A stretch of 64,000 bases of DNA from Actinophytocola sp044466355 (GTDB taxonomy: Bacteria > Actinomycetota > Actinomycetes > Mycobacteriales > Pseudonocardiaceae). A program made the translations under genes and the position numbers. The stretch spans positions 124,001-188,000 of the forward strand of contig NZ_JBITMQ010000013.1 of assembly GCF_044466355.1 (NCBI RefSeq). Reading direction: 5' to 3'. The notes under the pieces are model-generated. The model ran no database searches and was not told the DNA's origin. It saw only the letters and a list, made by a program, of their open reading frames with translations. The stretch's first letter is position 1. Every line of letters starts with the position of its first letter. Positions 46,033-53,464 of this stretch are shown here, in pieces.

Positions 46033-46787
46033 GGCCGGACCGCCACGGCGACGATGTCGAGGCTCGAGTCCAGGTCCCGGTCGGAGATGCTGAAGTCGGT
46101 CGCCGCGACCGAGGCGACCGCGTCCCGCAACTCCTCCGGCCACGGCGCACCGGACAGCGCCACCGCGACCTGCGCGTCGATGAGCGAGCCGCCGAACTCG
46201 GCGTCCAGCGCCGCGAGCCGCGGCCCGTGCCGCAACCCGGCGAGGTACTCCAGCTCGAAACCGGCCCGCCGCAACAACTCCGCCATCTCCGCGGGCGCGA
46301 GTTCCCTGGTGTGGAACGGGTTCAGCGGCGTGTCCCGGCCGGGGGAGAAGGTGATCCGGTTCGGGGTGGTGATCAACAGCCGGCTGCCCGGCCGCAGGAC
46401 GCGCAGGCACTCGCGCAGGAACCCCTCCTGGTCCCAGAGGTGTTCGATCACCTGGAAGTTCGCCACGACGTCCACAGTGGACGTTCCGACGGGCAGCGCG
46501 GCGAGGTTGGCGCGGGTGGTGTGCACGCGTGGGTAGGCCTTGGCGACGTGCGCGAGCGTCAGCGCGTCGTAGTCGAGGCCGAGCACGCCGACCGCGTCCC
46601 GTGCGAGCAGGTCAGCGCCGTAACCCTCGCCGCAGCCCGCTTCGAGCACGAACGCGTCCACGCAGTACGGCCGCAGCGCGAGGTAGGCGGCCTCATGGCG
46701 CCGGAACCAGTAATTTTCCTCGACGATCCCGGGCACGGTCCGCTCACCGGTCAACGGAAGCTGCGGCACTACGGACTCGTACTCCAT
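46029..46787 (-). CDS. SAM-dependent methyltransferase, MGLP type (Rv3030-like)
   Basis: A 252-aa methyltransferase with motif I VLEAGCGEGYGADLLA, motif post-I VLGLDYDALTLAHV and motif IV VVANFQVIEHLWDQ. It matches the position and type of the mycobacterial enzyme proposed to 6-O-methylate glucoses in methylglucose lipopolysaccharide. It is the second gene of a four-gene unit whose first gene encodes DegV (31 bp upstream). Confidence 0.85.
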   Translation of the reverse strand: MEYESVVPQLPLTGERTVPGIVEENYWFRRHEAAYLALRPYCVDAFVLEAGCGEGYGADLLARDAVGVLGLDYDALTLAHVAKAYPRVHTTRANLAALPVGTSTVDVVANFQVIEHLWDQEGFLRECLRVLRPGSRLLITTPNRITFSPGRDTPLNPFHTRELAPAEMAELLRRAGFELEYLAGLRHGPRLAALDAEFGGSLIDAQVAVALSGAPWPEELRDAVASVAATDFSISDRDLDSSLDIVAVAVRP

Positions 46788-46818
46788 CGCGGCAGGCTAC
46801 TACGGGGTAGGAAGCGCG

Positions 46819-47667
46819 TTAGGCAGGGGAAATGGTGATCCCCACCGCGCCGGGGCCGAGGTGTACGCCGATCGTCGAGCTGACCTCGGTGAACGTGATC
46901 TCGCGTGCCGCCGGGAGCTGCGCCCGGACGCGCGAGGCGAGCCGTCCGGCGCGGTCCTGCGCTCCGAAGTGCTCGATCGCGATGTCCACGGACTTGCCGT
47001 TCGCCTTGCTCACCGCGGCGTCCACCAGCTTGCGCAGCGCCCGCTCGGTGCCGAGCGCCCGCGCCAACGGCGCCACCTGGCCGTTGATCATGGTGAGCAA
47101 CGGCTTCAGCGACAGGGCGCCGCCGATCAGCGCGCTGGCCGCGCCGATCCGGCCGCCCTTGCGCAGGTACTCGAGGGTGTCCACGTAGATCAGCTCCGCG
47201 CTGCCCTCGAGCCGCTTGGCCAGCGCCTCCATCACCCGGCGTGGCCCGCCGCCCGCGCCCGCGACCCGCGCGGCGGCGAGCACGGCGTAACCGAGGCTCA
47301 TGCCGGTCGTGCCGGAGTCGACGACGTGCACCGGTACCCGGCTCTGCGCGGCGGCCTGCCGGGCGATCTCGTACGTCTCGGACTGCCTGCTCGAGATGTG
47401 TACCGACACCACCTCGTCGGCGCCGCGCGCGGCGAGATCGTCGTAGGCCCAGCGGAAGCCGGCCGGGTCAGGGGGCGTCGTGGACACGTCCAAGTTCTCC
47501 TCGAGCGCCCTGACCAGCATCTCCTTGGGCACGTTGTGCTCGGCTCGCACGTGTTCCCCGATCCTGATCTGCGTCGGCACGACCGTGATCCCCCACTGCG
47601 CCGCCAACGTCGCCGGGATGCTCGAGGTGGAGTCCGTCACAAGTCCCACTCGTCCAGGCATGTGCAT
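46819..47667 (-). CDS. DegV family fatty-acid-binding protein
   Basis: A 282-aa two-domain DegV/FakB-like protein. N-terminal GLVTDSTSSIPATLAAQWGITVVP, central TPPDPAGFRWAYDDLAARG and C-terminal sheet YVDTLEYLRKGGRIGAASALIGGALSLKPLL are the fatty-acid-binding signatures. FakB relatives present a bound fatty acid to a kinase; no kinase is here. A start at MHMPGRVGL (or MPGRVGL two codons later) is plausible. The gene leads an operon with the methyltransferase, GH57 and GT4 genes, hinting at a role in lipid handling for the methylglucose polysaccharide. Confidence 0.87.
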   Translation of the reverse strand: MHMPGRVGLVTDSTSSIPATLAAQWGITVVPTQIRIGEHVRAEHNVPKEMLVRALEENLDVSTTPPDPAGFRWAYDDLAARGADEVVSVHISSRQSETYEIARQAAAQSRVPVHVVDSGTTGMSLGYAVLAAARVAGAGGGPRRVMEALAKRLEGSAELIYVDTLEYLRKGGRIGAASALIGGALSLKPLLTMINGQVAPLARALGTERALRKLVDAAVSKANGKSVDIAIEHFGAQDRAGRLASRVRAQLPAAREITFTEVSSTIGVHLGPGAVGITISPA

Positions 47668-47728
47668 ATGTTAACTAAGGATGCCCTGTGGGCACTGTCA
47701 CGCAGACTTGAGGCGGACTCGGTTTGCC

Positions 47729-47746
47729 ACTGAGCTACCGCTCAGT
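47729..47746. promoter_or_regulatory. Inverted repeat in the degV/etfB divergent promoter
   Basis: ACTGAGC, TACC, GCTCAGT is a perfect 7-bp inverted repeat, about 90 bp before etfB. It also contains TTACTGAGCGGTA on the minus strand, the type of site used by TetR-family fatty-acid regulators. The regulator is unknown. Confidence 0.5.
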
Positions 47747-47836
47747 AACATGGCGGCCAGCCGGACAGACACGGGCAGACCTCGTATTGTTTGCCTCGCG
47801 CTTGCCGCTCGTATCCCAGGAGGTCGGAGCAGACCC

Positions 47837-48616
47837 ATGCCAAATATCGTCGTGCTGGTCAAACAAGTCCCGGACACCTACTCGGAGCGCAAACTCTCCG
47901 ACTCCGACTACACGTTGGACCGGGAGTCGGCCGACGCGGTGCTCGACGAGATCAACGAGCGCGCCATCGAGGAGGCGCTCGTGATCAAGGAAGCCCATGG
48001 CGGCGAGGTCACCGTCCTCTCCGTCGGCCCCGACCGGGCCACCGAGGCGATCCGCAAGGGTCTGTCGATGGGCGCCGACAAGGCCGTGCACGTGGTCGAC
48101 GACTCCCTGCACGGGTCCGACCTGCTGCAGACCGCGAAGGTGCTGGCGGCCGCGGTGGGCAAGGTCGAGGACGTCGACCTCGTCATCGCCGGCAACGAGG
48201 CCTCCGACGGCCAGGGTGGCGCCGTGCCCGCGGTGCTGGCCGAGCTGCTCGGCTACCCCCAGCTCACGCACGCCCGCAAGGTCGAGATCGACGGCTCCTC
48301 GGTGAAGGTGACCCGGGAGACCGACGAGGGCCTGACCCACCTCGAGGCGTCGCTGCCGGCCGTCATCAGCGTCGGCGAGAAGATCAACGAGCCGCGCTAC
48401 CCGTCCTTCAAGGGCATCATGGCCGCCAAGAAGAAGCCGGTCGAGACGCTGTCCGTCGCCGACCTGGGCGTGGACGAGGTCGGTCTCGCCGCCGCGTGGT
48501 CGACGGTCACCGAGGCCGCGCCGAAGCCGCCGCGCGAGGCGGGCCAGCGCGTCGAGGACGAGGGTGACGGCGGCGTGAAGGTCGCCGAGTACCTGGCCGC
48601 GCAGAAGTTGATCTGA
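47837..48616 (+). CDS. etfB: Electron transfer flavoprotein beta subunit
   Basis: The small ETF subunit (FixA-like), 259 aa, which with EtfA carries electrons from acyl-CoA dehydrogenases to the respiratory chain. It begins PNIVVLVKQVPDTYSERKLSD; the AMP-binding and signature region VIAGNEASDGQGGAVPAVLAELLG is intact. AGGAGG (47818-47823) lies upstream of the ATG. It is 13 bp before etfA in one operon, diverging from degV. Confidence 0.95.
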   Translation: MPNIVVLVKQVPDTYSERKLSDSDYTLDRESADAVLDEINERAIEEALVIKEAHGGEVTVLSVGPDRATEAIRKGLSMGADKAVHVVDDSLHGSDLLQTAKVLAAAVGKVEDVDLVIAGNEASDGQGGAVPAVLAELLGYPQLTHARKVEIDGSSVKVTRETDEGLTHLEASLPAVISVGEKINEPRYPSFKGIMAAKKKPVETLSVADLGVDEVGLAAAWSTVTEAAPKPPREAGQRVEDEGDGGVKVAEYLAAQKLI

Positions 48617-48629
48617 GGAGGATTACCCA

Positions 48630-49586
48630 ATGGCTGAGGTTCTGGTCCTCGTCGATCACACCGACGGCGAGGTAAAGAAGGTCACGTTCGAGCTGCTCAC
48701 CGCCGCGCGGGAGATCGGCGAGCCGTCCGCCGTCGTGGTCGGCGCACCGGGCACCGCGTCGAAGCTGACCGAGCAGCTGGGTGCCTACGGTGCGGAGAAG
48801 GTGTACGTCGCCGAGTCCGACGACGCCGCCTCCTACCTGGTGACGCCGCAGGTCGACGTGCTCGCGTCGCTGGTCGCGTCGGCCTCCCCGGCCGCCGTGC
48901 TGGTGGCCGCGTCCGCCGACGGCAAGGAGATCTCCGGCCGTCTCGCCGCCCGCATCGGCGGCGGCCTGCTGTACGACGTGATCGGCGTCGACGGCGAGCT
49001 GACGGCGACGAAGTCGGTCTTCGGTGGCGCGTTCGTCGTGAAGACGAAGGCCACCAAGGGTGTGCCGGTCGTCTCGGTGCGGCCCGGTGGCGTGGAGGCG
49101 GTGCCCGCGCAGGGTGCCGCAGCCGAGACCGCCGTCGAGGTCCCCGCGGTGGACGCCGCGAAGGCCGCGAAGATCACCGGCCGCGAGCCGATCGTCGGCG
49201 GTGACCGCCCGGAGCTGACCGAGGCGTCGGTCGTCGTGTCCGGCGGCCGCGGCGTCGGCAGCGCGGAGAGCTTCTCCGTGGTCGAGCAGCTGGCGGACGC
49301 CCTGGGCGCCGCGGTCGGTGCGTCGCGTGCGGCCGTCGACTCCGGCTACTACCCGGCGCAGTTCCAGGTCGGGCAGACCGGCAAGACCGTGTCGCCGCAG
49401 CTCTACATCGCGCTCGGCATCTCCGGCGCGATCCAGCACCGCGCGGGCATGCAGACGTCGAAGACGATCATCGCGGTGAACAAGGACCCGGAGGCGCCGA
49501 TCTTCGAGATCGCCGACTACGGCGTCGTGGGTGACCTGTTCAAGGTCGCCCCGCAGCTCACCGAGGAGATCCAGAAGCGCAAGTAG
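48630..49586 (+). CDS. etfA: Electron transfer flavoprotein alpha subunit
   Basis: The FAD-binding ETF subunit (FixB-like), 318 aa. The C-terminal FAD domain shows GGRGVGSAESFSVVEQLADA, VGQTGKTVSPQLYIALGISG, IQHRAGMQTSKTIIAVNKD and PIFEIADYGVVGDLF. The start is supported by GAGGAGG just upstream. Order etfB-etfA and the nearby enoyl-CoA hydratase fit a lipid-oxidation neighbourhood. Confidence 0.96.
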   Translation: MAEVLVLVDHTDGEVKKVTFELLTAAREIGEPSAVVVGAPGTASKLTEQLGAYGAEKVYVAESDDAASYLVTPQVDVLASLVASASPAAVLVAASADGKEISGRLAARIGGGLLYDVIGVDGELTATKSVFGGAFVVKTKATKGVPVVSVRPGGVEAVPAQGAAAETAVEVPAVDAAKAAKITGREPIVGGDRPELTEASVVVSGGRGVGSAESFSVVEQLADALGAAVGASRAAVDSGYYPAQFQVGQTGKTVSPQLYIALGISGAIQHRAGMQTSKTIIAVNKDPEAPIFEIADYGVVGDLFKVAPQLTEEIQKRK

Positions 49587-49599
49587 CTCGTGGTTGGGC

Positions 49600-49635
49600 A
49601 AGGCCGCCGCGACTGGTTCGCGGCGGCCTTTCCCG
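49600..49635 (+). terminator. Rho-independent terminator of etfBA
   Basis: AAGGCCGCCGCG (49600-49611) pairs perfectly with CGCGGCGGCCTT (49619-49630) across a 7-nt loop, followed by TTCCC. It is a 12-bp stem 14 bp after the etfA stop. Confidence 0.88.
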
Positions 49636-49652
49636 TGTCACGGCAGCGCACT

Positions 49653-49664
49653 GAAGGACCCTTC
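49653..49664. repeat. Short GAAGG/CCTTC palindrome
   Basis: GAAGGACCCTTC, preceded by GCGCACT as in other members of the family, is a reduced copy between the etfA terminator and the octamer array. Confidence 0.45.
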
Positions 49665-49667
49665 GTC

Positions 49668-49722
49668 GCAGCGGCGCAGCGGCGCAGCGGCGCAGCGGCG
49701 CAGCGGCGCAGCGGCGCAGCGG
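49668..49722. repeat. Octanucleotide tandem array (GCAGCGGC)
   Basis: Nearly seven head-to-tail copies of the 8-bp unit GCAGCGGC lie between the convergent etfA and Imm-5-like genes. It is outside any credible gene, so phase variation of a protein is not implied. Confidence 0.9.
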
Positions 49723-49755
49723 GCTTCGGCAGGCAGGTCCGTCGGCCGGGCACAG

Positions 49756-50286
49756 TCACCGGCCACGAAGCGACGTGTCCAGCCGTCGCACCAACTCGCC
49801 CACCCGGCCGCGGCCGGGTGGGGCGGCCGGGTAGCGCCCCAGGACGTCCACCACGACCGGACCGGCCAGACCGCGGGCCTTCCCGACGTACTCGTCGCCG
49901 ACGGTCTCCTCGTGCGCGTCGAGTTCGAACGCCCGTGCCGCGTGGGCTGCGGCGCCGAGGATGTGCGGGACCTGCGTCGCCTTCGCCAACGGGTGGAGGT
50001 AGGCGGCGCTCGCCGCCGCGAGCGCGGACCGCGCCGCCTCGCTCGCCGCGGCCTGCCCGGCGTCCCGGGCCTCCTGGTACGCCCGTTGCGCCGCCCACGC
50101 GCGGTCCCGGATCGCCTTCGTCCGCGGCCCGCCGTCCGCGAACGCCCGCGCCGCGTCGATCGCGGCCCGGGGCCGGTCGTCACCGGGGCGGTCCCGTTCG
50201 AAGAGAGTCAGCGCGGGCTCGGCGCAGGTCACGGCGTACGCCGCGATCGCACGTAGTTCGTCCGTCCCCAGTTCGATCTCGCTCAT
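49756..50286 (-). CDS. Putative Imm-5-like immunity-family protein
   Basis: A 176-aa all-helical cytoplasmic protein. DRPRAAIDAARAFADGGPRTKAIRDRAWAAQRAYQEA and AAYLHPLAKATQVPHILGAAAHAARAFEL are the signatures of a family usually called putative immunity protein (Imm-5), sometimes wrongly annotated as exonuclease. No toxin gene is adjacent, so it may be an orphan or have another function. It begins at a good ATG; the region upstream of it is the divergent promoter with the GNAT gene. Confidence 0.7.
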   Translation of the reverse strand: MSEIELGTDELRAIAAYAVTCAEPALTLFERDRPGDDRPRAAIDAARAFADGGPRTKAIRDRAWAAQRAYQEARDAGQAAASEAARSALAAASAAYLHPLAKATQVPHILGAAAHAARAFELDAHEETVGDEYVGKARGLAGPVVVDVLGRYPAAPPGRGRVGELVRRLDTSLRGR

Positions 50287-50418
50287 GTCCTTAAACCGTA
50301 ACGTTGAACCGCCGTCTTGAGACTCTCAGGGAGTTCTCAGGAAAGTTCACCCGGCCGCCATGGACGCGTCATCGGAACAGGCACGTGCTGGTTGCCGGGC
50401 GGCGCGTACACCAGAGGC

Positions 50419-51189
50419 ATGACGCAGGCACAGCTTCTCGTCAGCACCACCGATGAGGGCGCCACCGCGCCCCGCTACTCGTTGCTCGTGGCAAGAGACG
50501 GCGATGAAGTCGTTGCCGCGCAACGGCTTCGCCACCAGGTGTTCGCCGAGGAGATGGGCGCGACGCTCCACACCGAGACCCCCGGCCTGGACGTCGACGC
50601 CTTCGACGAGCACTGTGACCACCTCGTGGTCCGCGAGGACGTCACCGGCGAGATCGTCGGCTGCTACCGGATGTTGCCGCCGGAGCGGGCGGGCGAGGCC
50701 GGGATGCTCTACTCCGAGACCGAGTTCGACCTCCGCAACCTCGCGCCGCTGAAGCCCGCGCTCGTCGAGACCGGGCGGTCGTGTGTGCACCCCGACCACC
50801 GCACGGGCGCGGTCGTCAGCCTCGTGTGGGCGGGCATCGCCCGGTACATGTACCTGTCCGGCCACAACTGGCTCGCCGGGTGCGCGTCCGTGCCGCTGCA
50901 CGACGGGGGCACGCTCGCCGCCGGGGTGTGGGACACCGTGCGGCGCAAGCACTTCGCGCCCGCCGAGTACCAGGTGCGGCCGCTGCGCCCGTGGGACCCG
51001 GGAGGCGTCGAGACCCCGAAGCGCACCGTGATCCCGCCGCTGCTCAAGGGCTACCTGCGCCTCGGCGCGTGGGTGTGCGGGGCGCCCGCGCACGACGCGG
51101 ACTTCGGTGTCGCCGACCTGTTCGTCCTCCTCGGACTGGACCGGGTGGACCAGCGCTACCTCAGCTACTTCCTCGGTGAGCAACGATGA
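50419..51189 (+). CDS. GNAT-family N-acyltransferase (OlsB/hemolysin-like, Rv3027c-like)
   Basis: A 256-aa acyltransferase like ornithine-lipid OlsB: RLRHQVFAEEMGA, followed by EHCDHLVVRED, GCYRMLPPERAG and the acyl-donor region ETGRSCVHPDHRTGAVVSLVWAGIARYMYLSG. It probably transfers a 3-hydroxyacyl chain from acyl-ACP to an amine. The next gene, overlapping by 4 nt, is a PlsC-type O-acyltransferase, so the two could act in sequence as OlsB and OlsA do. ATG 50419 is preferred over upstream GTG. Confidence 0.85.
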   Translation: MTQAQLLVSTTDEGATAPRYSLLVARDGDEVVAAQRLRHQVFAEEMGATLHTETPGLDVDAFDEHCDHLVVREDVTGEIVGCYRMLPPERAGEAGMLYSETEFDLRNLAPLKPALVETGRSCVHPDHRTGAVVSLVWAGIARYMYLSGHNWLAGCASVPLHDGGTLAAGVWDTVRRKHFAPAEYQVRPLRPWDPGGVETPKRTVIPPLLKGYLRLGAWVCGAPAHDADFGVADLFVLLGLDRVDQRYLSYFLGEQR

Positions 51190-52040
51190 TCCACCCGTGG
51201 ATGCCCACCTCGCCGTGCGGCACCGGCTGCCTCGGCGGGCAGGACGCGACGGTGCACCGGCTGCTGCGGATCCTGCGCGTGACCGCCGTGGTCGCGGTGG
51301 TGTTCCTCAGCCTCGTGAGCCTGCTGTTCCTCCCGTTCGTCGGCGGCCGCGGGCGCAACTGGCTCACCAGGGCCATCTTCCGCGCGGTGTTGCTCGCCAT
51401 GGGAGTCAGGCTCGTCGTGCACGGGGAGATCCCCGGGCCCGGCCGTGGTGCGCTCGTGGTCAACAACCACACGTCCTGGCTCGACATCGTGGCCGTCAAC
51501 GCGGTCCGGCCCATGCGCGCGGTGGCCAAGAAGGACATCGCGTCCTGGCCCGTGCTCGGCTGGCTGGTGACCGCCGCCGGTTCGGTCTACGTGGACCGGG
51601 AGAACATCCGGACGCTGCCGGGGACCGTGGCCAGGCTCGCCGACAGCCTGCGTGGCGGCTCGATGGTCAACGTCACCCCCGAGGGCACCACGTGGTGCGG
51701 GCTCACGCACGGGCGGTTCCGCTCCGCGCTCTTCCAGGCGGCCATCGACGGTGGTGTCCCGGTGCTGCCGATCGCGTTGCGGTTCCGGCAGAACGGCGGC
51801 ACCACCACGGCGCCCGCGTTCATCGGCGACGAGACGATCATCGACTCGGTGCGGCGCACGGCCGCGCTCAAGGGGCTGGTGCTGGAGGTGCACGTCCTGG
51901 CCGAGATCGCGCCCGGCCGTGCCGCCGACCGGCGTGAGCTGGCGACGCTCGCCGAGCGCGCGGTCGACGAGGTGCTCGCGCCCGCCTCGCTGCCCGCTGA
52001 AAACCACTGGACCTCCAGCGTGGTGGAGGTTGCACGATGA
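51186..52040 (+). CDS. 1-acyl-sn-glycerol-3-phosphate acyltransferase (PlsC/OlsA-like)
   Basis: A 284-aa membrane-associated acyltransferase with one N-terminal hydrophobic helix (VTAVVAVVFLSLVSLLFLPF), the catalytic HX4D motif in NNHTSWLD and the substrate motif TPEGTTWCG. It acylates lysophosphatidic acid or a lyso-ornithine-lipid. ATGA overlap with the GNAT gene gives translational coupling. It corresponds to Rv3026c in the mycobacterial order. Confidence 0.88.
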   Translation: MIHPWMPTSPCGTGCLGGQDATVHRLLRILRVTAVVAVVFLSLVSLLFLPFVGGRGRNWLTRAIFRAVLLAMGVRLVVHGEIPGPGRGALVVNNHTSWLDIVAVNAVRPMRAVAKKDIASWPVLGWLVTAAGSVYVDRENIRTLPGTVARLADSLRGGSMVNVTPEGTTWCGLTHGRFRSALFQAAIDGGVPVLPIALRFRQNGGTTTAPAFIGDETIIDSVRRTAALKGLVLEVHVLAEIAPGRAADRRELATLAERAVDEVLAPASLPAENHWTSSVVEVAR

Positions 52041-52044
52041 CTCG

Positions 52045-53424
52045 GTGAGCCTGGACGCGGTCGAGCCGCAACAAGAGGAGAGAGCCCCGTCGGTCTGGTC
52101 GTCGCGGTACCGCGCGACCACCGTCGGGATGCTGACGTTGGTCACCATCGCCGCGTTCGAGCACCTCGGCGTCAGCACCGCCATGCCGCGCATGGTGGCC
52201 GAGCTGCACGGCGAAGCGCTCTACTCCTGGCCGTTCACCGCGTTCCTCGCCGCCAGCGTCATGGCCACCGTCCTCTCCGGACGCTTCTGCGACCGCTTCG
52301 GCCCCGGGCTCGCGCTCCTCGCCGGCCCGGGGCTGTTCCTCGCCGGGCTCATCGCGTCCGGGGTCGCCACGGGGATGCCGGTGCTGCTCGCCGGGCGGGT
52401 GCTGCAGGGGCTGGGCCTCGGCACGCAGACCGTCGCGATCTACGTGCTCGTCGCGCTCGTCTTCCCGCACCGCAGCCGCCCGGCCGTGTTCGGGTTGCTC
52501 GCCGCCGCGTGGGTCGTGCCGTCGCTCGTCGGGCCCACCGCCGCCGGGCTGATCACCGAGCACGTGGGGTGGCGCTGGGTGTTCCTCGGCATCGCGCCGT
52601 TCGCGCTGCTCGGCGTGCTGCTGCTGGCACCGGTCATCCGCACGCTGCCCGAGGTCGACCGGGACGCGCCCGAGTCGACCGCCCGGCGCGGGGTCGCGCT
52701 CGCCGCCGTCGCCACCGCGTTCGGCATCTCCGCGCTCACCTGGGCCGCGCAGCACCCGTCGTTCGCCACGCTGTGGCTCGGGCTCGCCGGGTTGGCCGCA
52801 CTCGTGCCCGCCATGCGGGTGCTGCTGCCGCGCGGCACGTTCACCGCCCGGCCGGGTCTGCCCGCGACCGTGCTGGTCAGGGGCGTGTTCGCGGGTGCGT
52901 TCTTCGGCGTGGAGGCGTTCGTGCCGCTCACGCTGACCTCCGTGCACGGCTTCTCGCCCGCCATGTCCGGGTTGCCGCTGACCGTCGGCGCCTGCGGGTG
53001 GGCGGCCGCGTCGCACTGGCAGGGCCGCAACCCCGACCTCGACCGGCCCACGCTCATCCGGGCCGGGCTGCTCGCGCTGTCCGCCGCCCTGGCCGCGATG
53101 GCGCTGGTCGGCGCCGACTGGGGGCTCGCGTGGCTCGTGCTGCCGTTGTGGCTGGTCGCGGGTGCCGCCATGGGGCTTGCGTACCCATCGATCAGCGTGC
53201 TCGGGCTGGACTACGCGGCACCGCGCGACCGCGGGTTCGTGTCCTCGGCGCTGCAGGTCAACGACATGACGTTCGCGGCCATCAGCGTGGGGCTGGGCGG
53301 GGTGATGCTCGCCACGTTCGCGTCCACGGCGGCGCCGTCGGCGGCGATCGTGCCGCTGAACCTGCTGCTCGCGGGCTTGGCGCTGCTCGGCGCGCTCGTC
53401 TTCCGCCCCATACGACAAGCCTGA
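52045..53424 (+). CDS. MFS transporter
   Basis: A 459-aa major facilitator of the 14-helix-like drug exporter type, beginning SLDAVEPQQEERAPSVWSSRYRATTVGML. The motif A region is MATVLSGRFCDRFGPG, and motif C-like glycines GLLAAAWVVPSLVGPTAAG follow. The GTG start lies 4 bp after the PlsC stop, so the gene is probably co-transcribed. It may export a lipid or drug; the coupling with acyltransferases is suggestive only. Mycobacteria lack it at this position as far as I recall. Confidence 0.85.
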   Translation: MSLDAVEPQQEERAPSVWSSRYRATTVGMLTLVTIAAFEHLGVSTAMPRMVAELHGEALYSWPFTAFLAASVMATVLSGRFCDRFGPGLALLAGPGLFLAGLIASGVATGMPVLLAGRVLQGLGLGTQTVAIYVLVALVFPHRSRPAVFGLLAAAWVVPSLVGPTAAGLITEHVGWRWVFLGIAPFALLGVLLLAPVIRTLPEVDRDAPESTARRGVALAAVATAFGISALTWAAQHPSFATLWLGLAGLAALVPAMRVLLPRGTFTARPGLPATVLVRGVFAGAFFGVEAFVPLTLTSVHGFSPAMSGLPLTVGACGWAAASHWQGRNPDLDRPTLIRAGLLALSAALAAMALVGADWGLAWLVLPLWLVAGAAMGLAYPSISVLGLDYAAPRDRGFVSSALQVNDMTFAAISVGLGGVMLATFASTAAPSAAIVPLNLLLAGLALLGALVFRPIRQA

Positions 53425-53464
53425 TGACCGAATTTCACTGGACGCGGACTACCCTTGTCGTTTG

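Noticed and set aside
49668..49722. CRISPR-like array
   Set aside because: The units are contiguous 8-mers without spacers.
51868..53418. A 516-codon minus-strand frame over the second MFS gene
   Set aside because: Antisense to PlsC and MFS genes that have coupled starts and recognisable motifs.
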